NCBI GenBank assembly: GCA_963850255.1
Contig: CAWKLL010000021.1
Span: 1 to 64,000 of the forward strand
Length of the DNA: 64,000 nt
From: J054 sp963850255
GTDB taxonomy: Bacteria > Pseudomonadota > Gammaproteobacteria > Steroidobacterales > GCA-2729495
Direction of reading: 5' to 3'
The position numbers and the translations under genes were made by a program. Positions 23,751-31,682 of the stretch are shown piece by piece (positions within the stretch are counted from its first letter, which is position 1; each line of letters starts with the position of its first letter). Below the pieces are notes generated by a model. That model searched no databases and was not told the DNA's origin. It was given only the letters and a program-made list of their open reading frames with translations.

Positions 23751-23951
23751 TTGGTGGAGGCGGCGGGAATGTACCGGCCGTCCCTGGCCGGCATCCTCGC
23801 TGCGCGAGGACCAGCCTTCGGCTGTCCAACTGTTGCTCGTGCACAGTTGTCGAACCCGGAACGCGGCTTCTCATCCGCACCGGCTCCCAAAACGACGAAT
23901 GGCCACCCCTCGCGGGGCAGCCATTCGTCGTTTGGTGGAGGCGGCGGGAAT
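23751..23951. repeat. 20-bp direct repeat of the tmRNA 3' end (att-like)
   Basis: TTGGTGGAGGCGGCGGGAAT occurs at 23751-23770 and again at 23932-23951, where it is the CCA end and acceptor/T-arm part of ssrA. The match is exact over 20 bp and stops sharply on both sides. The 3' end of ssrA is a common target of tyrosine integrases, so this may be an attachment-site scar. No integrase gene is seen in the window. Confidence 0.55.
23890..23933 (-). terminator. ssrA terminator hairpin
   Basis: AAACGACGAATGG (23890-23902) and CCATTCGTCGTTT (23921-23933) are perfect inverse complements, with a further CCCC/GGGG pairing inside. On the minus strand the hairpin follows the CCA end of tmRNA directly and is followed by TTTT in GTTTTGGG. 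Confidence 0.75.
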
Positions 23952-24292
23952 CGAACCCGCGTCCGCAAGTTCTCCGCCACAGGATCTACATGCTTATCTC
24001 GTTAATTTATTTAACCGGCCGCTACCCAACGAGCAGGGAAAACGATCGGCGATTCCGGTAATTTTTTAACCGCTCCATCCCGGAGAAACTTTGCGGCGAT
24101 CTTGTGAGAGATGACGCCTGGTTACGGACGCACAAGCACGGCTCCGGCCAGACGGCAATCTACCGGTTTTTAGGCGGCGAGTGCGTAGTTGTCGTCGTTG
24201 GCAACTATATGTTTACAGACAGTTTTACGAGGAACCTGTACCTCGACATGCACCTGAGGTTTCGCAACACACGTCGAAGCCATGTCGCCCCC
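23933..24292 (-). ncRNA. ssrA: tmRNA (10Sa RNA)
   Basis: Complete tmRNA of about 360 nt. On the minus strand it begins GGGGGCGACATGGCTTCGACG and ends with the tRNA-like T-arm and CCA. The resume frame at 24173-24202 encodes the degradation tag ANDDNYALAA, closed by TAA at 24170-24172. Charged with alanine and bound by SmpB, it rescues ribosomes stalled on broken messages and tags the product for proteolysis, for example by ClpXP or FtsH. Its partner smpB lies 1.1 kb away on the same strand. A TAAACT about 12 nt before the 5' end is a candidate -10. A partial second copy lies at 4738-4920. Confidence 0.95.
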
Positions 24293-24589
24293 AGTTAGCT
24301 ACAGTTTACCCGGCTGGCAGCGCCGATGCCGGGCCTGTGTCATTCATATATGCGGGTGTGTGGCAACAAGATCAAGGGCTGTGCAGGCGATCAGTGATCA
24401 GCATAGCCTGGAAAAAAATTTAGAAAAAACGTATTAAATATTGATATATATAGAAAAAACTGTTCTTGGGACGGTTTATCGGCTTCGATAGGGCTCGATG
24501 AGGGCGAAAACAGGGTCGAACCACCCCACGCGGTTTCCGGTATGGCAGGGGCCGGCCAGCCCTGGCAAGACCGCCTATTCGTTAACATT
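24293..24589. other. Intergenic upstream of ssrA, AT-rich patch
   Basis: About 300 bases without a supported gene. The left end must hold the ssrA promoter reading leftward. The stretch around 24410-24470 is strikingly A/T-rich, with several A-runs. A similar A-rich run and TATAAAT-like sequence recurs after the next gene, near 25380-25400. I see no RNA gene or repeat beyond this. Confidence 0.4.
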
Positions 24590-24618
24590 TTGACAGTACC
24601 GACGTGATTGCGTAACTT
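24590..24618 (+). promoter_or_regulatory. Sigma-70 promoter for the PEP-CTERM-type gene
   Basis: TTGACA (24590-24595) and TAACTT (24613-24618) are separated by 17 bases, a near-consensus arrangement. It points to the gene starting at 24687, with a leader of about 60 nt. Confidence 0.6.
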
Positions 24619-24632
24619 AATTGTTGAAACAA

Positions 24633-24680
24633 CTCCCGATGACGCACCACATGACGCCATAGAGCGTCAAAACTCGGGAG
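24633..24680 (+). promoter_or_regulatory. Leader hairpin masking the ribosome site
   Basis: CTCCCGA (24633-24639) pairs with TCGGGAG (24674-24680), which contains the Shine-Dalgarno GGGAG of the next gene. Inside, GCGTCA (24664-24669) can pair with either of two TGACGC copies (24640-24645 or 24652-24657). The RNA can thus adopt two nested structures, both hiding the ribosome site. The gene also uses a TTG start, which would lower translation further. Confidence 0.5.
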
Positions 24681-24686
24681 AATTTC

Positions 24687-25331
24687 TTGATCAAGCTAAT
24701 CGCAACGCTAATCTTAAGCGCCTTTACTGTATCGACGGTTCAGGCCGCCGTGCTGCCGTTCTCTGGCCCGCTGCGTATCGTAGAAGACGACGGTGGGGCC
24801 ATCTACTCCGGGGTGGCACTGGGTACGGTTTTTTCCGGTCAAATTGACGATTCGACCTTTAACGGATTTATCACCGACGGCAGCACTTCGACGAGTTTCG
24901 GCTGCTGCATCGCTGCGGGTCCTCTTATTGGCATTACCAATAATCAGGTGCTTAGCGGCGATGATGCGGCTTTCCTGAACGAGATTGCCGGCGAAGACTT
25001 ATTTGATGCCGGCACAAGCGTGGATATTGTCGATATAGAAGGTGATGAGGCGACACCGGGCGACGGGCGCATCGAAGTGGGTCTCTCCTATGTGCTCGAT
25101 GAAAATGCGTTTCCCAATGATGATCCGGGGAACTATCCTTTTTCCGCATCGGACGTATTGCTCGGGCTGTATTTTATTGTCGAGGAGAATTTCGACGGCG
25201 ATGAAATTTACCTGGGTTATGGGCTGAACGAAGTCATCGTGCCGCTGCCCGGTGCTGTCTGGTTGTTTGTCTCGGCGCTGGGCCTGTTGGGGTTTTCCCG
25301 CCGGCTCCAGGCGGGTCTGCAACGCGCATAG
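24687..25331 (+). CDS. VPLPA/PEP-CTERM-type exported protein
   Basis: 214 residues beginning with TTG, chosen because a GGGAG site lies seven bases upstream and the signal peptide (IATLILSAFTVSTVQA) starts at once. The C-terminus has VPLPGAVWLF, a hydrophobic helix and a basic RR tail, the tripartite sorting signal recognised by exosortase systems in exopolysaccharide-making Gram-negatives. The mature part is acidic (DDG, GDEATPGDGR) with two adjacent cysteines and no known domain. No exosortase gene is in the window. It lies between ssrA and smpB, which are often close neighbours, so it may be a later insertion. Confidence 0.75.
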   Translation: MIKLIATLILSAFTVSTVQAAVLPFSGPLRIVEDDGGAIYSGVALGTVFSGQIDDSTFNGFITDGSTSTSFGCCIAAGPLIGITNNQVLSGDDAAFLNEIAGEDLFDAGTSVDIVDIEGDEATPGDGRIEVGLSYVLDENAFPNDDPGNYPFSASDVLLGLYFIVEENFDGDEIYLGYGLNEVIVPLPGAVWLFVSALGLLGFSRRLQAGLQRA

Positions 25332-25415
25332 TGAGGTCCGCGGCTTTGGTTTTGAACGCTGATCTTTACCTAGAATAGCTCGAAAAAAACGTTATAAATA
25401 ACTGATTATATTCAG

Positions 25416-25895
25416 CTATTTAGCTTTCAAAATCCTGGCTTTTTGTCGCTGCCAGTCGCGATCTTTCTTGACTTCGCGCTTATCGTGCTGTTGTTTGCCG
25501 CGCGCCAGTCCCAGCGACAGCTTCGCCCGACCGTTCTTCCAATACAGCGTCAGCGGTATCAGCGTGAAGCCCTTGCGCTCCACCGCGCCAATCAGGCGAT
25601 CGAGCTCTTTGCGGTGCAATAGCAGTTTTCGCGAGCGGGTAGGGTCGGCGTGTATATGCGTTGAGGCAGACGTCAGCGGCGCGAAATGCGCACCTATAAG
25701 CCAGGCCTCGCCGTTTTTCAGCAGCGCATAGGATTCGGTGAGGTTGGCACGGCCCGCACGCAGACTTTTCGCTTCCCAGCCTTCCAGCGCGATGCCTGCC
25801 TCGATGCGTTCATCGATAAAATACTCATACCGAGCCTTGCGATTTTCAGCAATGGTGTTGTTTTTGGGGCCCTTGGCGGGTTTGTTGCTGGACAT
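25416..25895 (-). CDS. smpB: SsrA-binding protein SmpB
   Basis: 159 residues starting MSSNK at 25895. The longer frame upstream lacks family similarity. Conserved SmpB stretches include NRKARYEYFI, GIALEGWEAKSLRAG and the C-terminal basic tail DKREVKKDRDWQRQKARILK, which mimics a codon-anticodon helix in the ribosome. SmpB carries charged tmRNA to stalled ribosomes, and ssrA lies nearby on the same strand. It is divergently arranged with the symporter gene at 25963. Confidence 0.95.
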   Translation of the reverse strand: MSSNKPAKGPKNNTIAENRKARYEYFIDERIEAGIALEGWEAKSLRAGRANLTESYALLKNGEAWLIGAHFAPLTSASTHIHADPTRSRKLLLHRKELDRLIGAVERKGFTLIPLTLYWKNGRAKLSLGLARGKQQHDKREVKKDRDWQRQKARILKAK

Positions 25896-25962
25896 CGGCG
25901 TGGTTGTGGGGTCTTGGTGATTGCTGCAAAATCGCCGCAACTCTAGCAGGTCGGAAATCTCC

Positions 25963-27346
25963 ATGGCGGAATCTCCCGCCCGCTCTGAACAACGCAATTC
26001 CCTGCACGGTCAATGGTCTTCGCGCCTGGCGTTCGTGCTGGCCGTGTCCGGGTCAGCCGTAGGGCTTGGGAATATCTGGAAGTTTCCCTATGTTGCCGGG
26101 CAGAACGGCGGCGGCGCATTTGTGCTGGTTTACCTGCTGTGCGTCGCGGCCATCGGTCTGCCGGTGATGATGTCCGAGATCCTGCTGGGCCGGCGTGGCC
26201 GGCGCAATCCCATCGATACCATGCGTATTCTCGGCGAGGAAGAAGCCGACCAGGGCGGCTGGCGCATCGTCGGCGTGGGCGGCATGCTGGCCGGCTTTCT
26301 GATCCTGTCTTTTTACAGCGTCATTGCCGGCTGGACGCTGCACTACGTCGTGCTGGCGGCCCAGAACAGCTTCGCCGGCGCCGACGCCGCCAGGCTGGAA
26401 TCACTGTTCGCCGGTGCTCACCGGCAGTGTGGCTACTCAGACCGGCTGGCACAGCCTGTTCATGCTGATCACGGTGGTGGTGGTGGCGCGGGGCGTAGAG
26501 CGCGGCCTCGAGCAGGCCGTGCGCATCATGGTGCCGGCGCTGATCCTGATCCTGCTGGGATTGCTGGTCTATGCAATGACTACGGGTGCTTTCATGGAAG
26601 GCCTGTCGTTCCTGTTCAAGCCCGATTTCAGCAAGCTCACTGGCGCCTCCGTGCTGGCTGCCATGGGCCAGGCATTTTTCTCGCTGAGTGTTGGTATGGG
26701 CGCGGTGATGGCCTATGGCGCCTATCTGCCGAAAGAAGAGTCCATTATTCAGACTTCCGTCGCGGTGGTTCTCGCCGATACCGGCATCGCCTTGCTGGCC
26801 GGGCTGGTTATTTTTCCCATCGTGTTCGCCAACGGTCTGGATCCGGCCGAGGGTCCTGGCCTGGTTTTCCAGACTTTGCCGCTGGCGCTCGGCAAGATTC
26901 CCGGCGGAATACTCGTCGGCACACTGTTTTTCCTGCTGTTGTCCTTCGCCGGGCTGACTTCTGCCATCAGTCTGCTCGAGCCCGCTGTCGCCTGGCTGGT
27001 AGAGAGCCGAGGTTTGCGCCGCAGCGCCGCTGCGATTTTGGCGGGCGGCATCATCTGGCTGCTGGGTTTGCTCACTGTGCTGTCATTCAATGAGCTGGCA
27101 GATTTCAAATTCCTGCGCGGCACGCTGTTCGACAACATCGACTTTTTAACCTCGAATATTTTGTTGCCCCTGGGCGGCCTGTTCATCACCGTATTTGCCG
27201 GCTGGGTAATGTGCGAGAACTCCAGTTCCGATGAGCTTGATCCCGCCGCCGGCTCGTTTTTTCGTCTCTGGCGCGGCCTGGCGCGCTATGTGGCGCCACT
27301 GGCATTGCTGCTGGTGTTCCTCAACGCCATCGGCCTGTTCGATTGA
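25963..27346 (+). CDS. Sodium:neurotransmitter-symporter-family transporter, frameshifted
   Basis: An SNF/LeuT-type transporter that would import an amino acid or similar solute with sodium. The start MAESPARSEQ leads into the hallmark first helix with SGSAVGLGNIWKFPYVAGQNGGGAF, where sodium and substrate bind. About twelve hydrophobic segments follow. The first frame is lost after LESLFA at about 26410. The second frame picks up at 26414 with VLTGSVATQTGWHSLFM and runs to the stop at 27346, so one extra base in the GCCGG stretch explains the break. All later helices are intact. Substrate cannot be told from the sequence. A sequencing error is a serious alternative to real loss. Confidence 0.85.
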
Positions 27347-27350
27347 GGCC

Positions 27351-27782
27351 ATGCGCAAAGTCCAGCGCAGTGCCATCGTTCCCTATAGCCCGGCGCAAAT
27401 GTTCGACCTGGTCGCCGACCTTGAACGCTATCCCGAGTTCTTGCCCTGGTGTGCCGCCGCGCGGCTCATTGAGCGTGATGCGCGCCATCTCCGTGGCAGC
27501 CTGACCATGGCCCAGGGGCCATTGCAGGGCAGCTTTACCACGCGCAATCAGCTGGACTATCCGCGCAGCATGTCCCTTGAGCTTGAGGAAGGGCCGTTCA
27601 GCGATCTGCAGGGCGAATGGCAGTTCGAGGCGCTGGGCGAGGGCGGCTGCCGGATCAGTCTGGAAATGCGTTTTGCCTTCGCCAGCCGGGTGAAAGATGC
27701 CTTGCTGGGCGTTATTTTTGAGCAAAGCTGCAACAGGCTGGTCGATGCCTTTGTGCAACGGGCGGCGATGATTTATGCCTGA
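27351..27782 (+). CDS. ratA: RatA-type SRPBCC (START-like) protein
   Basis: 143 residues of the polyketide-cyclase/START fold with the family start VQRSAIVPYSPAQMFDLVADLERYPEFLPWC. In E. coli RatA is described as binding 50S subunits and blocking 70S formation, while relatives (Coq10) bind ubiquinone. Position next to ratB and near smpB is conserved in Gammaproteobacteria. The start follows the symporter stop by four bases, and its 3' end overlaps ratB by eight bases, so the two are translationally coupled. Confidence 0.9.
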   Translation: MRKVQRSAIVPYSPAQMFDLVADLERYPEFLPWCAAARLIERDARHLRGSLTMAQGPLQGSFTTRNQLDYPRSMSLELEEGPFSDLQGEWQFEALGEGGCRISLEMRFAFASRVKDALLGVIFEQSCNRLVDAFVQRAAMIYA

Positions 27783-28092
27783 GCTCATCACCGTCAGCGT
27801 GGCCGCGGGCCTGCCCGAGCGGCAGCAGGTGATCGAGTTGCAGTTACCCGAAGGCAGCACAGCGGTCGAGGCGCTGACGATTTCCGGCATTGCCGAGGCG
27901 TTTCCGCAGATCGACCTTGCGGCGTGCCGGCTGGCCGTATACGGCCGCCTGGTAGCCGAAGACTATCGGCTGCAGCCGGGTGATCGTATTGAGCTGTGTC
28001 GGCCACTCAGGGCCGATCCGCGCGAAGCGCGTCGCAGGCTGGCCCAGGCCGGACAAAGCATGGGTCGGAAGCCTTCGGCCCAGACCCGCTAG
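27775..28092 (+). CDS. ratB: RatB / RnfH-family protein
   Basis: 105 residues of the UPF0125 (RnfH) family with a ubiquitin-like beta-grasp pattern. Recognisable stretches are IDLAACRLAVYGRLV and YRLQPGDRIELCRPLRADPREARRRLA. The function is not established; it accompanies ratA across Gammaproteobacteria. Its last four bases overlap the convergent bamE stop on the other strand. Confidence 0.9.
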   Translation: MPELITVSVAAGLPERQQVIELQLPEGSTAVEALTISGIAEAFPQIDLAACRLAVYGRLVAEDYRLQPGDRIELCRPLRADPREARRRLAQAGQSMGRKPSAQTR

Positions 28093-28427
28093 CTGGGCTC
28101 CACGGGTACGTCACGCTCGACCTCGGTGACCAGGTCGCCATCGAAATGCACAATGATCCAGCGGCGTTCGGCGCGCCGGCTCCGGCCCTGACGGAAAAAA
28201 TACATGTAATCCCAGCGATTCTCGTGGAAGGGGTCTTCCACCATCGGCGTGCCGAGCAAAAAACGCACCTGGTTGCGCGTCATCCCCGTCTTTACGGCGG
28301 CGATATCCGTTTCTTCCAGCAGATTGCCCTGCTGCACATCGACCCGGTATACGCAGCCACTGGTCAGCAGCGCCAGGCAGAGCAGGGCAAGCAGGGGCAG
28401 ATGGCGGGTGGTTAACTGATAGATCAT
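28089..28427 (-). CDS. bamE: Outer membrane assembly lipoprotein BamE
   Basis: 112 residues with a lipoprotein signal (LLALLCLALLTSGC, lipobox LTSGC). Conserved BamE motifs follow: VRFLLGTPMVEDPFHENRWDY and the strand with WIIVHFDGD. BamE is a small accessory subunit of the BAM complex that folds barrel proteins into the outer membrane, which would include the giant barrel protein encoded earlier in this window. It is divergent from fur, with about 70 bp between them. Confidence 0.93.
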   Translation of the reverse strand: MIYQLTTRHLPLLALLCLALLTSGCVYRVDVQQGNLLEETDIAAVKTGMTRNQVRFLLGTPMVEDPFHENRWDYMYFFRQGRSRRAERRWIIVHFDGDLVTEVERDVPVEPS

Positions 28428-28500
28428 TGGGCTGGGCTGCTTATGGCCGCGACGGCCGCGGTGTCCGATAATGGTGCGCGATGATACCCGATGAAGTCAG

Positions 28501-28920
28501 GTGAGCCGACCGTTGCAGCATAGCGAACTCAGGAAAGCCGGATTGCGGGCCACCGGGCCGCGGCTGAAGATAATCGACATACTCGGCCAGCAGGGCGATC
28601 AGCATCTGAGTGCCGAGGATATCTATCGGCTGCTGCTGGAGGCCGGCGAGGAAATCGGCCTGGCTACGGTTTACCGGGTACTGACCCAGTTCGAAGAAGC
28701 CGGCCTGGTCACCCGGCATAATTTCGAAAGTGGTCACGCGGTATTCGAGCTTAATTCTGGCGGCCATCATGACCACATGGTTTGCCTGGAGACCGGTCGA
28801 GTGGTGGAGTTCGTCAGCGAAGATATAGAACGCCTGCAGCACGAGATTGCCGAGGCCAATGACTTCGAGCTGGTCGATCACAAGCTGGTGCTATACGTGC
28901 GACCGCGTCGGCGTAGTTGA
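28501..28920 (+). CDS. fur: Ferric uptake regulator Fur
   Basis: 139 residues from a GTG start. The winged helix includes GLRATGPRLKIIDIL and IGLATVYRVLTQFEEAGLV, the DNA-reading helix. The metal site GGHHDHMVCLETGRVVEF is present. Only one cysteine of the E. coli CxxC pair remains, as in several other gammaproteobacterial Fur proteins, so a structural zinc there is unlikely. Fur represses iron-uptake genes when iron is plentiful. The bamE-fur-recN neighbourhood is typical. No Fur box was recognised in the short bamE-fur gap. Confidence 0.93.
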   Translation: MSRPLQHSELRKAGLRATGPRLKIIDILGQQGDQHLSAEDIYRLLLEAGEEIGLATVYRVLTQFEEAGLVTRHNFESGHAVFELNSGGHHDHMVCLETGRVVEFVSEDIERLQHEIAEANDFELVDHKLVLYVRPRRRS

Positions 28921-28921
28921 C

Positions 28922-30607
28922 TTAGCCGGCGCGCAGCGCCGCGCCGGCTTCCAGCATTTCCCGGGCATGCGCGCGTGTTCGTTGGGTGATTTTTACCCCG
29001 CCAAGCATGCGTGCGATTTCTTCCACGCGTTCATCCAGCGTTAGCGATTTGACCGCCGTGCGAGTGTTGCTGCCGTCCGTTACCTTGACCACCCGCAGGT
29101 GCTGATCAGCCTGGCAGGCCACCTGGGGCAGGTGGGTGACACACAAGACCTGTCGGCCGCCGCTCAGCTGCTGCAGCCTGGCGCCCACCATCTCGGCCAC
29201 GCTGCCACCGACGCCCGAATCGACTTCGTCGAAAACCAGCGTATCCAGGCCGTCCACGCCCCGGGCGGTTACCTGCAGTGCCAGGCTAATACGTGCCAGC
29301 TCGCCGCCTGAGGCCACGCGCGCCAGGGCGCCGGCCGCCTGGCCCGGATTGGCGGCGACTTCAAATTCCACCGTTTCGCTGCCCTGAGCTGTCGGCGGAT
29401 CTTCGTCGCCCGGCTTGAGGCTGACGCTGAATTGCCCGCCGGGCATACCCAGATCCTGCATGCTGGCAGTCACCGATTTGGCCAGACGGCTTGCCGCTTT
29501 TTTACGCGCTTTGCTCAGCGCTGCGGCGCTTTGACGCAGCGCCTCAGCCTTTTCCTCCACGTCAAGGCGCAACGCGGACAAGGTTTCGTCGCTGTCATCG
29601 AGTGATTCCAGTTCCTGTCGCAGTCGGGTCGTTAATTCGGCCAGCTCCGTTGGCTCAAGACGATGCTTGCGCGCCAGACTGCGTACTTCGGCAAGACGAT
29701 CCCCCAGCAGTTGTTCGCGCGCCGGATCGTGCTCCACATGGCGAAGTTGCTGGCGCAACTGGTCGGCGGATTCCACCAGCAGGGCTTCCGCTTCGCTCAG
29801 CAGGCCGGCGGTGCCGGCTAAATCCGGGCAGACCTCGAGCAAGCCCTCAACGTGCTGGCGCGCGCGTGCTGCGGTGGCCTGCGCTGCATCCTCGGCGTCA
29901 TAAAGGTCCAGCAGGGCGGCCTGCAGACCGCTCTCGATACGGCTGCTGTGGGTGAGGCGTGCCAGCTCTCGTTGCATGGATTCGAGTTCGCCCGCCTGCA
30001 GATCAAGGCTGTCGAGTTCGCGCAGCTGGAATCCGAGCAGCTCCTGGCGGGCGCGGCGATTGTCGCCATCGGACTCCAGGGCGGCGAGTTTGTCACGGCT
30101 GGCTCGCCAATCCTGGTGGCTGGCGGCTAGTTCGGCGCACAACTTGTCGTGCCCGCCAAAGGCATCCAGCAAGTCTCTTTGCACCGCACGATGACGCAGG
30201 CGCTGATGCGCCTGCTGTCCGCAGATATCGAATAGTCGTTCACCGAGTTCCTGAAGGGTTTGCATGGTGACTGGCTGGCCGTTGATATAGCCGCGCGACG
30301 GCCCGTCTGCGCGCACGATCCGGCGCACCAGGCATTCACCCGCCTGGCCGTCCAGGTCCTGTGCAGACAGCCAGTCGGCGACCTCGGGTTTGGCGGCGAT
30401 GCGGAAGCTGGCGGTGACCTCGCAGCGGTCGGCCCCACTGCGCACCGCTTTGCTGTCGGCGCGTGCGCCCAGGGCCAGGGCCAGGGCATCGACCAGAATT
30501 GACTTGCCGGCGCCGGTTTCGCCCGTGAGCACCGTGAGTCCGCTCGCCAGCTCAACCTCAGCGGCGTCAATAACGGCCAGATTGCGAATCAGGATGTGCG
30601 TCAGCAT
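28922..30607 (-). CDS. recN: DNA repair ATPase RecN
   Basis: 561 residues, a full-length SMC-like protein. The Walker A GETGAGKS is near residue 30, a long coiled-coil centre rich in Glu, Gln, Arg and Ala follows, and the C-terminal half has the signature region (LARVASGGELARISLAL) and Walker B (LVFDEVDSGVGG). RecN acts early in double-strand break repair in the cytoplasm. It converges with fur and probably shares a transcript with the upstream nadK gene. Confidence 0.95.
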   Translation of the reverse strand: MLTHILIRNLAVIDAAEVELASGLTVLTGETGAGKSILVDALALALGARADSKAVRSGADRCEVTASFRIAAKPEVADWLSAQDLDGQAGECLVRRIVRADGPSRGYINGQPVTMQTLQELGERLFDICGQQAHQRLRHRAVQRDLLDAFGGHDKLCAELAASHQDWRASRDKLAALESDGDNRRARQELLGFQLRELDSLDLQAGELESMQRELARLTHSSRIESGLQAALLDLYDAEDAAQATAARARQHVEGLLEVCPDLAGTAGLLSEAEALLVESADQLRQQLRHVEHDPAREQLLGDRLAEVRSLARKHRLEPTELAELTTRLRQELESLDDSDETLSALRLDVEEKAEALRQSAAALSKARKKAASRLAKSVTASMQDLGMPGGQFSVSLKPGDEDPPTAQGSETVEFEVAANPGQAAGALARVASGGELARISLALQVTARGVDGLDTLVFDEVDSGVGGSVAEMVGARLQQLSGGRQVLCVTHLPQVACQADQHLRVVKVTDGSNTRTAVKSLTLDERVEEIARMLGGVKITQRTRAHAREMLEAGAALRAG

Positions 30608-30617
30608 CAGTGTCGCG

Positions 30618-31514
30618 CTAGTTCGTCGCCTGGTGACGGCTACCGCGCCCCCAGTGGAGCTTGCCGCGCAGGATTTCGAAATAGTCGTAACCGGTGGGAT
30701 GAATCAGCTCGATTTTTTTCTCCGCGGCAGCCACGCACAGTCGATCGCCTGCGGCCAGGTCACCAAGTACTTCACCGTCACAACTGACCGCGGCTACATC
30801 ACCGTCATCTTCCTGCAATAAGATTTCGGTGTGGCTGGTGCCAGGAATAACGATGGGCCGGTCGCTCAGGGTATGCGGGCAAATCGGCGCCAGCACCAGC
30901 GCATCCAGGCTGGGGGTGACAATGGGGCCGCCACAGCTCAGCGCGTAGGCCGTAGAGCCGGTCGGCGTGGCGACGATAAATCCGTCGCCGGCATGGGTAT
31001 TTACGTAGCGGCCATCGACATGGGTCTGGAACTCAAACATTCGCCCGGAGTCCGCGCGCTTGACCACCACGTCGTTGAGCGCCAGCCCGACGATGGACTC
31101 GCCGCTAGCGGAGATGATCTCGGCGGTCAGCAGCATGCGTTGCTCGCTGGCGTAGTGACCCTGCAGGATAGGCTCGACGGCGTCGAGCATGGTGCTTGGA
31201 TTGACATCCGCCAGGAAGCCCAGGCGGCCGCGATTGATGCCCAGCAGCGGCACGCCGGCCGCGGCGGCGCGTCTCGCGGCGATCAGCATGGTGCCGTCGC
31301 CGCCGACTGCGATGACCAGGTCGGCGCCTTCGGCAATTTCGTCTTCAGGCTGCAGGCTCGCCGATTCCGGCAGGTTTTCACCCGGATATGTGCTGCTGAC
31401 CTTGATCGAGTAGCCGCCTTGCTGCAGGTGCGCGGTCAGCAGTTCGACGGATTCAGTCACCCGCGGGTCGCGCCAGTTACCGGTTAGCGCAATAGCTTCG
31501 AATTTTGAGGGCAT
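30618..31514 (-). CDS. nadK: NAD kinase
   Basis: 298 residues from the ATG at 31514 (MPSKFEAIAL); the frame is open further upstream but without similarity. The catalytic GGDGT motif is in VIAVGGDGTMLIAARRA, and NDVVVKR, THAGDGFIVATPTGSTAYALSCGGPI and the C-terminal strand region are conserved. It phosphorylates NAD to NADP with ATP. It precedes recN on the same strand with a ten-base gap and is divergent from hrcA. Confidence 0.95.
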   Translation of the reverse strand: MPSKFEAIALTGNWRDPRVTESVELLTAHLQQGGYSIKVSSTYPGENLPESASLQPEDEIAEGADLVIAVGGDGTMLIAARRAAAAGVPLLGINRGRLGFLADVNPSTMLDAVEPILQGHYASEQRMLLTAEIISASGESIVGLALNDVVVKRADSGRMFEFQTHVDGRYVNTHAGDGFIVATPTGSTAYALSCGGPIVTPSLDALVLAPICPHTLSDRPIVIPGTSHTEILLQEDDGDVAAVSCDGEVLGDLAAGDRLCVAAAEKKIELIHPTGYDYFEILRGKLHWGRGSRHQATN

Positions 31515-31682
31515 ACGATTAAATGTCCCGGAGCGGCCGACAGAATGCCCGTGAACATTACCGGCTGGCGCTTGCGCCCGGCAAGGTTTTCGGCTTCGCG
31601 GTAAGCCTTGACAGCTTTCGCGGCGCATTGCTAGCGTAAATTCTTCAGCAAGGCGATGGTTTTCGCCTATTCTGCACCGCTT

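Noticed and set aside
23645..23980. A 111-residue minus-strand frame with a poly-Pro start
   Set aside because: It overlaps the tmRNA 3' end and its terminator. The RVRFPPPPP-like translation is the well-known artefact of reading through a T-arm and acceptor sequence.
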